Counted from the first letter of the stretch, positions 44,182-53,315 are shown. The stretch: 64,000 bases of DNA from Streptomyces sp. ERV7 (GCF_001653515.1 NZ_LYOY01000051.1:1322001-1386000), one strand, 5' to 3'. A program made the numbers and translations. The notes: generated from the letters alone by a model not told the origin.

Positions 44182-44204
44182 GGCGGGGTCCGCCGGACCC
44201 CGCC
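44182..44204. terminator. hairpin between convergent HAD and dodecin genes
   Basis: Ten-base perfect arms (GGCGGGGTCC/GGACCCCGCC) around GCC lie in the 36-base gap between the two stop codons. Confidence 0.7.
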
Positions 44205-44214
44205 GCCCCGGCCG

Positions 44215-44436
44215 TCACACCTCCTGGTCGTCGTCCAGCCGGAAGCCGACCTTCAGGCCCACCTGGTAGTGCTCGATCTGCCCGTCGGCGATCTGGCCGC
44301 GTACTTGGGTCACCTCGAACCAGTCGAGATTGCGCAAGGTCTGCGCGGCGCGGGCGACGCCGTTGCGGATGGCCTGGTCGACGCCCTCGGGGGAGGTGCC
44401 GACGATCTCGGTCACGCGGTACGTGTGGTTGGACAT
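44215..44436 (-). CDS. dodecin family flavin-binding protein
   Basis: Protein of 73 residues that fits dodecin throughout: TYRVTEIVGTSPEGVDQAIR, VARAAQTLRNLDWFEV and the C-terminal strand IEHYQVGLKVGFRL. The Trp of LDWFEV stacks against the isoalloxazine ring in the family. Dodecins form hollow dodecamers that store or buffer FMN or CoA. A GAGGAG motif lies about eight bases upstream of the ATG. No flavin biosynthesis gene is adjacent. Confidence 0.95.
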   Translation of the reverse strand: MSNHTYRVTEIVGTSPEGVDQAIRNGVARAAQTLRNLDWFEVTQVRGQIADGQIEHYQVGLKVGFRLDDDQEV

Positions 44437-44553
44437 GGAGGTGCACTCCTCTTCGTCGCGTCCCTCCACCGTGCCCCACCTCGCGCCGGTTCGCGAGGCG
44501 TCGGACGGGGGACGGGTGCGGCCTCGGTTCCGTAACGGGGCTTGACCGGTCCA

Positions 44554-44567
44554 TTGGTACAGACCAA
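44554..44567 (+). promoter_or_regulatory. dre-like (DasR) operator candidate
   Basis: TTGGTACAGACCAA has TTGGT/ACCAA arms and matches 10 of 12 bases of the DasR core TGGTCTAGACCA. It lies about 110 bases upstream of the DasA-like binding protein start. DasR is the GntR-family regulator of N-acetylglucosamine and chitobiose uptake in Streptomyces. Confidence 0.55.
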
Positions 44568-44676
44568 AATCGGCCGCACCCGAACTAGCCAACCGCGCTT
44601 TCCCCCAGAAGAGCCGTCTGCGCTTTCCCCACGTCGGGTCATGACTGCCCGTGCCATGACGCAGAAGGTGACCTCC

Positions 44677-45930
44677 GTGAAGAACCGCTTCCTCCATGCC
44701 CCCGTCGTGCTCGTCACGGCCCTCGCGCTCGGCGGCTGCGGCGCGCTGCCGGGCGTGGGCGGGGACTCCACCACCACCGTCACCGTCTGGCTGATGAAGG
44801 ACAGCGCCTCCGACGAGTTCGTCAGACGGTTCACCGAGGAGTTCGAGAAGGAGCACCGCTCGGTCGAGCTGGACGTACGGATCCAGGAGTGGACCGGCGT
44901 CGGCCAGAAGGTGACCGCCGCCCTCAGGACGGGCGAGGCGCCCGACGTCATCGAGGTCGGCAACACCCAGGTCTCCCAGTACGCGGCGAGCGGCGGGCTG
45001 CTCGACCTCACCCTGGAGTCGCTGCGCGACTGGGGCAGCAAGGACTGGCTGCCGGGCCTGGCGGAACCCGGCAAGGTCGACGGGGTGCAGTACGGCATCC
45101 CCTGGTACGCGGCGAACCGCGTCGTCATCTACAACAAGGACCTGTTCGAGGCGGCGGGCATCACCAAGGCCCCCAGGACCCGCGCCGAGTGGCTGAGCGA
45201 CACGGAGAAGCTGAACACCGGCGCCACCCAGGGCGTCTACCTCGCCGGGCAGGACTGGTACACCCTCGCCGGGTTCGTCTGGGACGAGGGCGGCGAACTC
45301 GCCCAGGAGAGCGCGGGGGAGTGGACCGGCACCCTCGCCACCCCCGCCGCGCTGCGCGGCATGGACTTCTACCGCCGGCTCCAGGCGCTCGGCGACGGCC
45401 CCAAGAACGCCGACGAGGCAACGCCCCCGCAGGCCGAGGTCTTCGCCCGGGGCAAGGTCGCCCAGATCATCGCCGTCCCGGGCACCGCCAAGGCCATCCA
45501 GAAGGCCAACCCCGCCCTCGCGGACAAGCTCGGCTACTTCCCCATCCCCGGCAAGACCGCGGCCAGCCCCGGCGCGGTCTTCACCGGCGGCTCGGACCTG
45601 ATCGTGCCCAAGCGGTCCGCGCACCACACCGAGGCCGTGGAGGTGGTCAAGGCGCTCGCCGGGGAGAAGTGGCAGCAGGACCTCGCCGCCACCATGAGCT
45701 ATGTACCGAACAAGCCCGCGCTCGCGGCCGCCGTGGAGAACCAGGCGGGCACGGCCGCGATGGCGCAGGGCGCGGCCCGGGGCAGGGCCACGCCCAACTC
45801 GCCGCAGTGGGCCGCCGTCGAGGCCGACAACCCCATCAAGCCGTACATGAGCGCCGTGCTCACGGGCGCGGACCCGAAGACGGCGGCCAAGTCGGCCTCC
45901 TCGCGGATCAGCTCGCTGCTGTTCCCGTGA
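44677..45930 (+). CDS. sugar ABC transporter substrate-binding lipoprotein, DasA-like, orphan
   Basis: Lipoprotein of 417 residues: MKNRFLHAPVVLVTALALGG then C at the lipobox. The mature protein is a cluster B/D1 carbohydrate-binding fold, with TVTVWLMKDSASDEF, EWTGVGQKVTAALRTGEAPD, VIEVGNTQVSQYAASGGLLD and YGIPWYAANRVVIYNK, close in style to DasA and NgcE-type chitosugar-binding proteins. GTG at 44677 follows AGAAGG by eight bases; an ATG at 44656 is possible. No permease or ATPase gene is adjacent, so it must share components encoded elsewhere or act in sensing. The dre-like site upstream supports an aminosugar ligand. Its end overlaps egtD by 23 bases. Confidence 0.9.
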   Translation: MKNRFLHAPVVLVTALALGGCGALPGVGGDSTTTVTVWLMKDSASDEFVRRFTEEFEKEHRSVELDVRIQEWTGVGQKVTAALRTGEAPDVIEVGNTQVSQYAASGGLLDLTLESLRDWGSKDWLPGLAEPGKVDGVQYGIPWYAANRVVIYNKDLFEAAGITKAPRTRAEWLSDTEKLNTGATQGVYLAGQDWYTLAGFVWDEGGELAQESAGEWTGTLATPAALRGMDFYRRLQALGDGPKNADEATPPQAEVFARGKVAQIIAVPGTAKAIQKANPALADKLGYFPIPGKTAASPGAVFTGGSDLIVPKRSAHHTEAVEVVKALAGEKWQQDLAATMSYVPNKPALAAAVENQAGTAAMAQGAARGRATPNSPQWAAVEADNPIKPYMSAVLTGADPKTAAKSASSRISSLLFP

Positions 45931-46912
45931 CGGCGCCCTCACCGCCGAGGACCGCGAGGGACAGGGCGAACCGGCCGTCGGCGTCGGTCCACCAGTGGGT
46001 GGCCGTCAGCCCGGCGGCCGCGAGCTCCGCCCGTACGCCCTCGCGGCGGAACTTCGCCGAGATCTCGGTCCGCAGCTCCTCGCCCTCCTCGAAGCGGACC
46101 ACGAGGTCCAGATCGGGGATCTTCACGGTGAGGTCGGCGCGGGCCCGCAGCCGCATCTCGATCCACTCGTGCTCGGCGTCCCAGCGCGCCACGTGCGTGA
46201 AGTCGTCGAGGCCGAAGTCCGCCCCGAGCTCACGGTCGATGACGGCCAGTACGTTCTTGTTGAACTCGGCCGTCACCCCCTCGCGGTCGTCGTACGCCCG
46301 CACCAGGACCGACTCCTCCTTCACCAGGTCGGTGCCGAGCAGCAGGCTGTCGCCGGGCTCCATCACGGCGGCGACCGAGGCCAGGAACTCCGCACGCTCG
46401 GCGGGGAGCAGATTGCCGATGGTGCCGCCGAGGAAGACCACCAGCCGGGGTCCCGGGGTGGCGGGCAGGGCGAGCGGCCGGGTGAAGTCGGCGATGAGCG
46501 CGTGCACGTCGAGCTTCGGCCGCTCCTCGATCAGCGCGGTGGCGGCCCCGGTCAGGGCGCTCTCGCTGACGTCCACCGGGATGTAGGTGAGCGGGTCCGG
46601 CAGCGCGTCGAGCAGCAGCCGGGTCTTCTCCGAGGAGCCCGAGCCCAGCTCGACCAGGGTGCGGGCGCCCGAGGCGGCCGCGATCTCGGCGGCCCGACGG
46701 TCGAGGATCTCCCGCTCGGCGCGCGTCGGGTAGTAGTCGTCGAGCCGGGTGATCTCCTCGAACAGCTCGCTGCCCCGGGCGTCGTAGAACCACTTGGGCG
46801 GCAGGGTCTTGGGCGTACCCGTCAGCCCGTGCAGCACGTCGGCGCGCAGCGCGGCCCCGGTGGCGTCCTCGGGCAGAGTGCGGGTCAGCTGGAACGGGTG
46901 GGACTGGTGCAC
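45908..46912 (-). CDS. egtD: L-histidine N-alpha-methyltransferase
   Basis: Enzyme of 334 residues that trimethylates histidine with SAM to give hercynine, the first committed step of ergothioneine synthesis. The methyltransferase site is visible (LVELGSGSSEKTRLLLDAL, YIPVDVSESAL, VVFLGGTIGNLLPAER), together with PKWFYDARGSELFEEITRLD and YYPTRAE near the N-terminus. The GTG at 46912 overlaps the end of egtC by 28 bases. It is the last gene of the egtABCD operon. Confidence 0.95.
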   Translation of the reverse strand: MHQSHPFQLTRTLPEDATGAALRADVLHGLTGTPKTLPPKWFYDARGSELFEEITRLDDYYPTRAEREILDRRAAEIAAASGARTLVELGSGSSEKTRLLLDALPDPLTYIPVDVSESALTGAATALIEERPKLDVHALIADFTRPLALPATPGPRLVVFLGGTIGNLLPAERAEFLASVAAVMEPGDSLLLGTDLVKEESVLVRAYDDREGVTAEFNKNVLAVIDRELGADFGLDDFTHVARWDAEHEWIEMRLRARADLTVKIPDLDLVVRFEEGEELRTEISAKFRREGVRAELAAAGLTATHWWTDADGRFALSLAVLGGEGAVTGTAAS

Positions 46913-47664
46913 GAGGAAGGCTCCTTGAGGGGGGTCAGTACGAGGTCGGTACGGGTCGCGGCCAGCAGGGTGCGGTCGGGGACCTCGTACCAGTGCGGAT
47001 CGTCGTCGTAGGGCTCCGAGGCGACGACCGTGCGCTCGCCCGGCCGGGCCAGATACCAGAGGGTGTCGCCCCAGGCCGTGGCGGCGATCGTCGCGCCGTC
47101 GGTGAGCAGCAGGTTCAGCCGTGAGTCCGGGGCCGCCCCGGCGACCTCGGCGACCGTCTCGGCGAGCGCCCGGCCCATCTCGTCGCCCGCCCGCAGCCGG
47201 TGCAGCAGCAGCGCCCACACCAGCGCGGAGTCGCAGCGGGCCTCAAGGCGCAGCAACTCCTCCGGCGGCAGCGCGGCGGCCAGCGGGGCGAGCGAGCCGG
47301 GCCAGCCGCCCACCGCCCCGTTGTGGCTGAACAGCCAGGGCCCGGCGGCGAAGGGGGCCGCGGCCGCCTCGCCGTCCGCGCCCGGCTCGGTGGCGTCCCG
47401 GACCGCCGCCAGCAGCGCGCCGGTGCGCACCACCCGGGCCAGGTCCGCGAACGACGGGTCGGCCCAGATCGGCCCCGGCCGGCGGTAGCGGCCCGGCACC
47501 GGGTCGCCCTCGGCGTACCAGCCGACGCCGAAGCCGTCGGCGTTGACCGTCCCGTACCGCTGCCGGCGCGGCGCCCAGGACTGCCGGTACAGCGCGTGCG
47601 GCGGGCTCACCAGCAGCTCGCCGAGCGTCGACGGCGTTCCCAGGAACGCGATATGACGGCACAT
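46885..47664 (-). CDS. egtC: gamma-glutamyl-hercynylcysteine sulfoxide hydrolase
   Basis: Class II glutamine amidotransferase-type hydrolase of 259 residues. The N-terminal nucleophile Cys2 is present (MCRHIAFLG), as are the NTN-hydrolase motifs NADGFGVGWY and LFSHNGAVGGW and the segment RCDSALVWALLLH. It removes glutamate from gamma-glutamyl-hercynylcysteine sulfoxide, following EgtB. Its ATG shares one base with the egtB stop (TGATG), indicating coupled translation. The neighbouring egtB and egtD settle the identity. Confidence 0.94.
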   Translation of the reverse strand: MCRHIAFLGTPSTLGELLVSPPHALYRQSWAPRRQRYGTVNADGFGVGWYAEGDPVPGRYRRPGPIWADPSFADLARVVRTGALLAAVRDATEPGADGEAAAAPFAAGPWLFSHNGAVGGWPGSLAPLAAALPPEELLRLEARCDSALVWALLLHRLRAGDEMGRALAETVAEVAGAAPDSRLNLLLTDGATIAATAWGDTLWYLARPGERTVVASEPYDDDPHWYEVPDRTLLAATRTDLVLTPLKEPSSCTSPTRSS

Positions 47665-48992
47665 CAGGCATCCCTCGCGGTCCGGAACCCGGCGAAGATC
47701 TGGCGGCGCACCGGCAGGTCCCAGTTGCGGAAGGTGCCCCGGCAGGCCACCTGGTCCACGGCGAACGAACCGCCGCGCAGCACCTTGTGGTCGGGCCCGA
47801 AGAACACCTCCGAATACTCGCGGTAGGGGAAGGCGACGAAGCCCGGGTAGGGCATGAAGTCGCTGGACGTCCACTCCCACACGTCGCCGATCAACTGCCG
47901 TACGCCCAGCGGGGAGTCGCCCGCCGGATAGGCCCCGGCGGGGGCGGGGCGCAGATGGCGCTGGCCCAGGTTGGCGTGCTCGGAGGTGGGGTCGGCGTCG
48001 CCCCACGGGTAGCGCCGGGAGCGGCCGGAGGCCGGGTCGTGCCGGGCCGCCTTCTCCCACTCCGCCTCGGTGGGCAGCCGCCGCCCGGCCCAGCGGGCGT
48101 ACGCGTCCGCCTCGTACCAGCTGACGTGGAGCACCGGCTCGTCCAGCGGTACGGGCTCGGTCACCCCGAACCGGCGGCGCAGCCACTGGCCGCCCTCGCG
48201 GCGCCAGAACAGCGGGGCGGTCAGCTCGTGCTGCCGCACCATCGCCCAGCCCTTGGGCTCCCACCAGCGCTCGTCGGTGTAGCCGCCGTCCTCGATGAAG
48301 CGGAGATACGCGCCGCAGGTCACCGGGGTGGTGTCCAGGTGGAAAGCGGGGACGATGCGGTGGTGGGCGGGGCGCTCGTTGTCCAGGGCCCACGGCTCGG
48401 CCGAGGTTCCCATGGTGAACGGGCCGCCGGGGACGAGGACTTCGTCGGGCAGGTCCGCGGTGGAGCCGCGCGGCGGCTCGGGGGTGGAGAGCGCCGCCGG
48501 TCCCTTGCGGAGCTGATGGGTGATCAGCATGGTCTCGTCGTGCTGCTGTTCGTGCTGGGCGATCATCCCGAAGGCGAAGCCCGCGTCGACCAGGCGGGGG
48601 CCGCCCTCCAGCGGGGTGGACTCCAGGACGTCGAGTGCCCGGCCGCGCACCTCGGCGGCGTAGCGGCGCGCCTCGGCGGGGGAGAGCAGCGGCAGCGAGG
48701 GCCGGCTGGCGCGGGGGTGCTCGAAGGCGTCGTACAGCGAGTCGATCTCCGGGCGCATCGCGTCCCGCCCGGCGACGGCCCGCAGCAGCCACTGCTCCTC
48801 CTGGTTGCCGATGTGCGCCAGGTCCCAGACCAGGGGCGACATCAGGGGGGAGTGCTGGGCGGTGAGGTCGTGGTCGTCGACGCAGGAGGTGAGGGTGGCG
48901 GTGCGCGCCCGCGCGGCGGTGAGCGCGTCCAGGGCGCGCAGGCGCAGCGCCTCCGGGTCGGTGGCCGCTCCGGTGGGTTCGGGGCCGGTCAT
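47664..48992 (-). CDS. egtB: ergothioneine sulfoxide synthase (hercynine oxygenase)
   Basis: Non-haem iron enzyme of 442 residues joining gamma-glutamylcysteine (or Cys) to hercynine with O2 to form the sulfoxide. The N-terminal DinB-like domain (1-170) supplies the three-His iron site: His in DLAHIGN and the pair in AQHEQQHDE. The C-terminal FGE/sulfatase-modifying domain (190-440) has LVPGGPFTMGT, LPTEAEWEKAAR, GDVWEWTSSDF and LRGGSFA. It starts within the egtA stop (ATGA) and shares one base with egtC. Confidence 0.95.
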   Translation of the reverse strand: MTGPEPTGAATDPEALRLRALDALTAARARTATLTSCVDDHDLTAQHSPLMSPLVWDLAHIGNQEEQWLLRAVAGRDAMRPEIDSLYDAFEHPRASRPSLPLLSPAEARRYAAEVRGRALDVLESTPLEGGPRLVDAGFAFGMIAQHEQQHDETMLITHQLRKGPAALSTPEPPRGSTADLPDEVLVPGGPFTMGTSAEPWALDNERPAHHRIVPAFHLDTTPVTCGAYLRFIEDGGYTDERWWEPKGWAMVRQHELTAPLFWRREGGQWLRRRFGVTEPVPLDEPVLHVSWYEADAYARWAGRRLPTEAEWEKAARHDPASGRSRRYPWGDADPTSEHANLGQRHLRPAPAGAYPAGDSPLGVRQLIGDVWEWTSSDFMPYPGFVAFPYREYSEVFFGPDHKVLRGGSFAVDQVACRGTFRNWDLPVRRQIFAGFRTARDA

Positions 48993-50239
48993 GAGGAGGT
49001 GTCCTTCCCGGGGGCGGGCGAGGTGTCCGCGGGCGAGAGGCCCTGTGCGACATGGCGGTCCGTGAAGGCGGCGACCGCCCGCTGGACCTCGGTGGTGGCG
49101 CCGAGCCGGGGCAGTGCCTCCAGCGCGGCGGCGAAGCAGGTCTGGGCCGCCTCCCGCAGCTCGGGGTCGGTGAGCCCCGAGCGGGCCGCGTCGGCCCAGA
49201 GCGGGTTGCGCGGCGCGGGTGGCGAACCGGCCCTCTCCGCGAGGGACTTGACGGCACGGTAGGCGGTCTCGGCCGCCTCCTGGTCGTCGAAGAGCGCGGT
49301 GGTCACGGCGAGCGGGACGATCCAGCCGTCCTCGCCGGGCTGCGCGTCGATCATGCGCAGCTCCAGGTGCCCGCGCGGCCGCACCGGCGGGAAGAGCGTG
49401 GTCAGGTGGTAGTCGAGGTCCTCGCGGGTGGCCCGGCGCGGCTCGCCGGTGCGCAGCCACTCCCGGAAGGTGAGCCCCTCGGGCGCGTCCCACGGGGCGT
49501 CGCCGTCGGACCGGACGCACATCACGGGCGTGTCCAGGACGTGCGCCGCCCAGGCCGCCCGGGGCTCGGCGTCCAGCGGGGGCGCGAGGGCCCGTACCGG
49601 GTCGATGTCGGTCCACATCGCCTGCCGGGAGGAGCGCCAGCCGGTGCTTTCGCCCTCCTGGACGGGGGAGTTGGCGAACGCGGCCACCAGGACCGCGCCG
49701 AGGAGGTGGGCCAGTCGCCAGCGGCGGCCGAAGCCGAGCGGGCCCGGCTCCTCGTACCCGGCGTCGAGGCAGACCTGGACGGAGGCCGACGCGCACATCA
49801 TGGCCCGTCCGGCCGGGCCGGTCCGGTCGAAGTGGGCTTCCATGGCGTCGTACCGGGGGTCGTGCAGAAAGCGGCGCGGCGGCTGCCACGGCTCCTGGCC
49901 GAGCCCGGTGAGTGTGAGGTCCCTGGCGTGCAGCGCGGCCCGTACGGCCGTCAGATCGGCCGCCACGGAGTCGACGCACTCCATGAGGGAACCGGCGGGA
50001 AGCGAGCTGAGCTCCAGCTGGCCGCCGGGTTCGACGGTGAGTGCCGACCGCAGGGGAAGCGCTCTTAACGAGGCGTAGGCGGCGGCGAGTCGGTGGTGCC
50101 GAACGGGGAGGTGCGGGTCGTGCAGATCATGGACGAGCCACTCCACTTCTACCCCGACAGCGCGAGGCGGGCCCGTTTTGAAGCAGATACATCGAAGCAG
50201 ATCGTCTGCTTCCGTTTCTGTGAACTGTCTGGTCAGCAT
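48989..50239 (-). CDS. egtA: glutamate-cysteine ligase of the ergothioneine pathway, contains a TTA codon
   Basis: ATP-dependent ligase of 416 residues (GCS2 family) making gamma-glutamylcysteine for EgtB. Motifs: VGVEVEWLVHD at the start, TVEPGGQLELSS in the centre and MMCASASVQVCLDAGYEEPG; the C-terminal part contains LELRMIDAQPGEDGW. The ATG at 50239 was chosen because the protein then begins just before the fold. Codon 58 is TTA (minus-strand bases 50068-50066) followed by the rare AGA, so synthesis of the first operon gene may depend on the bldA tRNA. First gene of egtABCD; divergent from the PARG-like gene. No egtE is in the window. Confidence 0.94.
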   Translation of the reverse strand: MLTRQFTETEADDLLRCICFKTGPPRAVGVEVEWLVHDLHDPHLPVRHHRLAAAYASLRALPLRSALTVEPGGQLELSSLPAGSLMECVDSVAADLTAVRAALHARDLTLTGLGQEPWQPPRRFLHDPRYDAMEAHFDRTGPAGRAMMCASASVQVCLDAGYEEPGPLGFGRRWRLAHLLGAVLVAAFANSPVQEGESTGWRSSRQAMWTDIDPVRALAPPLDAEPRAAWAAHVLDTPVMCVRSDGDAPWDAPEGLTFREWLRTGEPRRATREDLDYHLTTLFPPVRPRGHLELRMIDAQPGEDGWIVPLAVTTALFDDQEAAETAYRAVKSLAERAGSPPAPRNPLWADAARSGLTDPELREAAQTCFAAALEALPRLGATTEVQRAVAAFTDRHVAQGLSPADTSPAPGKDTSS

Positions 50240-50364
50240 GGTCGCTTCCCCAACTCGGGGGCTTTTTCGGTGCACTGTCCCACCTAAGCCACTGCCGTCT
50301 TCTCGCACAAGAGTGCCCATCCGGACGGAAAGTATGTTGCGGGAGTGTTGTCCCGGCGTCAACG

Positions 50365-51207
50365 ATGCTAGATATGAGTGCACGACTGCGCGACCTCGCG
50401 CGCCACACCGTGGCGATCACCGAAGCCGGTGCGTACGAGACGCCCGCCGGTGCCACGGTCTCGATCGCCGCCTGGCTGGCGGCGGCCGTCGACGGAACCC
50501 GGATCTTCGGCCCCGGCCCGGTGCCGGTGACGCCCGATGCCGACCGCTCCAGCGTATGCGCGGTGACCGGCGAGAGCAGCCTGGAGGCGGCCCGGCGGCT
50601 GGTGGGGGAGGGCCCCGGCGAGGTGGCCGTGCTGAACTTCGCCTCCGCGCGCAACCCCGGCGGCGGCTTCCTGAACGGGGCGCAGGCCCAGGAGGAGGCG
50701 CTCTGCCGCTCCTCCGCGCTCTACCCGACCCTGCTGCGCGCGCCCGGATTCTACGAGCACCACCGCGCCGACCGCGATGTCTTCTACACCGACCGGGTGA
50801 TCCACTCGCCCGGCGTCCCGGTCTTCCGGGACGACCGGGGGCGGCTCCTGGACGAGCCGTTCCGGGTGGGTTTCCTGACCTCGCCCGCGCCCAACGCGGG
50901 AGTGATCCGGCAGCGCACCCCGGAGGCCGTGGACCGGATCCCCGAGGCCCTCGCGCGGCGCGCGGAGCGCGTCCTGGAGACCGCGGCCGTCCGCGGCCAC
51001 CGGCGGCTGGTGCTCGGCGCCTGGGGCTGCGGTGTCTTCCGCAACGACCCGGCGGGGGTGGCGGGCGCCTTCCACGCCCACCTCACCGGCGAGGGCCGGT
51101 TCGCGCGCCACTTCGACGAGGTGGTCTTCGCGGTCCTGGACCGCACCGCGGACCGGGCGACGCTGAGGGCCTTCGAGAGGGTGTTCACGGCCGCCCGGCG
51201 GGCGTGA
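50365..51207 (+). CDS. bacterial-type poly(ADP-ribose) glycohydrolase (TIGR02452-like)
   Basis: Macrodomain-fold protein of 280 residues (an ATG at 50374 would give 277). The bacterial PARG catalytic loop is clear: NFASARNPGGGFLNGAQAQEE, with GGG at 99-101 and the catalytic Glu pair at 110-111. Further features are the SSALYPTL, RVIHSPGVPVFRD and LVLGAWGCGVFRNDP segments. Such enzymes remove ADP-ribose chains from proteins. It is divergent from egtA, and by synteny would correspond to SCO0909. Its physiological target in the cell is unknown. Confidence 0.88.
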   Translation: MLDMSARLRDLARHTVAITEAGAYETPAGATVSIAAWLAAAVDGTRIFGPGPVPVTPDADRSSVCAVTGESSLEAARRLVGEGPGEVAVLNFASARNPGGGFLNGAQAQEEALCRSSALYPTLLRAPGFYEHHRADRDVFYTDRVIHSPGVPVFRDDRGRLLDEPFRVGFLTSPAPNAGVIRQRTPEAVDRIPEALARRAERVLETAAVRGHRRLVLGAWGCGVFRNDPAGVAGAFHAHLTGEGRFARHFDEVVFAVLDRTADRATLRAFERVFTAARRA

Positions 51208-51239
51208 GGCGCCCGCCGGGGGTGAGTGCGGCGGCGGGG

Positions 51240-51974
51240 TCAGCCGACCGGGTCGTCCGGGGCCACCGGGTGCGTCTCCAGACCCGGAGCGGCCAGCAGT
51301 TCGGCGATCAGCTCGCGGGTCCCGCCGACGTAGGTGCTGACCAGGTCCACATCGCCGCCCAGGCACCACGCACGGTCCTCGGGCCACCACAGGTCGGGCA
51401 GTTCGGCGAACTCGTCCAGGGCCACCGGCGAGACGGCGTCGGCCAGTGTCCCGGAGAGCAGCACCTCGTCCCGGCCGGGGGTCTCGAAGCAGGGGACGCC
51501 GTCGAAGTCCCACCGGCCGTACCCGCACCACAGCCCGAACCAGCAGGTGTGCGCGGTCCGGGTGTGCCGGGCCAGGACCGGGATGAGGGCCTGGGCGACG
51601 GCGGGCGGAGTCGGGCCCTCGGCCGGGTGCTCGTCCCAGACACCGGCCAGGCCGTACTCGCCGGCGTTGTGGTAGTCGCGGTCCGTCCCGATCGCCTCGT
51701 GCCAGTTCGTGTGCGGCGCCACCGCGCGTCCGTACGCGGCGGCCACGGCCGCCCATCGCACCGGCCGCTCCTCCAGGGACGCGGGATGCAGCACCCGGGC
51801 GTACGCGGCGAACCCGGGCGCGGCGACGCCCGCCACCGTCCCGAAGTCCCCGTGCCCCGGGGCCCGTTCGGTGAGCCAGCGGGCGGCTTCGAGGCCGGTG
51901 CCGCGCACGAGCAGGCGTCCGTACGCTTCGGGTGCGGGTTCCCGGTGCACCGGGGGATAGTCGTCCACCCGCAC
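51240..51974 (-). CDS. conserved hypothetical protein
   Basis: Protein of 244 residues, not assigned to a family. It is soluble, rich in Trp and Pro (CWFGLWCGYGRWDF, LPDLWWPEDRAWCLG), with no signal peptide, membrane span or recognisable catalytic motif. It converges on the PARG-like gene with 33 bases between and is separated from the CtaG gene upstream by 31 bases on the same strand. It could be the last gene of the leftward run starting at 56391, but the order gives no hint of function. Confidence 0.7.
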   Translation of the reverse strand: MRVDDYPPVHREPAPEAYGRLLVRGTGLEAARWLTERAPGHGDFGTVAGVAAPGFAAYARVLHPASLEERPVRWAAVAAAYGRAVAPHTNWHEAIGTDRDYHNAGEYGLAGVWDEHPAEGPTPPAVAQALIPVLARHTRTAHTCWFGLWCGYGRWDFDGVPCFETPGRDEVLLSGTLADAVSPVALDEFAELPDLWWPEDRAWCLGGDVDLVSTYVGGTRELIAELLAAPGLETHPVAPDDPVG

Positions 51975-52005
51975 AGTGTGCCCCTTCCGGTGCGGGTGGA
52001 CGCCC

Positions 52006-52794
52006 TCAGCAGGCGGGGAGATCGCGCGGGACGGGGCGGCGGCCGGTGGCGGTGTACCACTGGCGGGCCAGGACGGCGGCCAGGGCGACCTCCACCAGGT
52101 CGCCGCCGTAGTACATCACCTCGGCGGCGCGGGCCAGGTCGTGGCCGGTGAACGCGGTACCGGGCGGGGAACTGCCGTAGAGGGTCTTGGCCAGCACCGA
52201 GTGGGCGGTGGCGGCGGCGATGAGGGTGGCGGCGCGCAGTGGCAGTCCGTAGCGGTGGCGTACGGGGTCGAGCCGGCAGAGGGCGAAGGCGAACAGCAGG
52301 CCGGCGGCCAGGACGTGGGTGTACACGGCCGCGTGCGGCCAGGGCCGGCCGTGGAGGTGGGCGAACAGCCCGGTGCGGTACAGCAGCCACAGCCCGCCCA
52401 CGTCGAGCACCGCGGCCACCGGCGGCAGCACCAGCGCGCCGACCGGTCGGGACCGGAGCACGGCCCGCAGGCCGCGCCGGGCGGGCCCTGCGGGAAGGGC
52501 GCGCAGGACCAGGGTCACCGGGCGCCCCCACACCAGCAGCAGCGGGGCGGCCATGCCGATGACCAGGTGCCGGACCATATGGCCGGTGAACTCCCCGCCC
52601 GGCATGGGCGCCAGCGCCACCGCGACCAGACCCGCCTGGCCCGCGGTGAAGGAGGCGTCCCACGACCAGGGCCAGGTGTCTCCCCGGCGCCGCAGCCGCC
52701 GCGCTGCCAGGAGGTAGGCCACCCCCGCGCTCAGGGCGAGAACGGCGGCCACCCCGGCGGGAACACCCATGGCCTGCCCCGGCATGGGTGTCAT
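52006..52794 (-). CDS. CtaG-type cytochrome c oxidase assembly membrane protein
   Basis: Protein of 262 residues with seven hydrophobic helices and the caa3_CtaG pattern: FTAGQAGLVAVALAPMPGGE, TGHMVRHLVIGMAAPLLLVW and a later YTHVLAAGLLFAFALC with further His residues on helices. Relatives assist copper-centre assembly of cytochrome oxidase. No oxidase genes are adjacent. The ATG shares one base with the stop of the DUF2243 gene, a pairing often seen in actinobacteria, so the two probably work together. Confidence 0.88.
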   Translation of the reverse strand: MTPMPGQAMGVPAGVAAVLALSAGVAYLLAARRLRRRGDTWPWSWDASFTAGQAGLVAVALAPMPGGEFTGHMVRHLVIGMAAPLLLVWGRPVTLVLRALPAGPARRGLRAVLRSRPVGALVLPPVAAVLDVGGLWLLYRTGLFAHLHGRPWPHAAVYTHVLAAGLLFAFALCRLDPVRHRYGLPLRAATLIAAATAHSVLAKTLYGSSPPGTAFTGHDLARAAEVMYYGGDLVEVALAAVLARQWYTATGRRPVPRDLPAC

Positions 52795-53315
52795 CAGCCC
52801 GGCTCCCGGCCCACCACCGCCTCCGGCGCGTGCACTTCACGCGGACGGGAGCGCCTCACCATCACCGTACCGACGATCAGGAAGACGACGGCCAGTACGT
52901 TCCACGTCCAGTCGTAGGGGACCAGGTCGACGTGGTAGCGGATCTGGTGCAGCTTGAGGAGCTTGTGCTGGACGGTTCCGTCGTAGAGCTGGAAGAAACC
53001 CGCGCCCAGCAGGATCCCGCCGGTCAGGCCCCGGCCGGTCAGCGCACCGCGCCGGCGCAGATCCGCCACCAGCACCAGGCCGATGACGACGGCGAACCAG
53101 CCGAAGGCGTGGAACAGGCCGTCGGATACCAGGCCCGCGCCCGGGGTGGACTTGTCGTAGAAGTGGTGCCAGTGCAGGAGTTGATGGAACACCGTCTCGT
53201 CGACGAACGCGGCGATCCCGACCCCGATCAGCACCCCCGCCCACACCGAGCGCTTCGGACGGACCGTCCCGTAGTCCGGGGGCGGCCGACGGCGGGGTGT
53301 CGAAGCGGTAGCCAC
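52794..53315 (-). CDS. DUF2243 membrane protein
   Basis: Protein of 173 residues from the GTG at 53315, which has AGGAGG six bases upstream. Four membrane helices, with conserved His-rich loops DETVFHQLLHWHHFYDKSTP and YDGTVQHKLLKLHQIRYHVD that could bind a metal. DUF2243 proteins are of unknown function. Its stop overlaps the CtaG start by one base. The gap to the upstream membrane-protein gene is 122 bases. Confidence 0.88.
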   Translation of the reverse strand: MATASTPRRRPPPDYGTVRPKRSVWAGVLIGVGIAAFVDETVFHQLLHWHHFYDKSTPGAGLVSDGLFHAFGWFAVVIGLVLVADLRRRGALTGRGLTGGILLGAGFFQLYDGTVQHKLLKLHQIRYHVDLVPYDWTWNVLAVVFLIVGTVMVRRSRPREVHAPEAVVGREPG

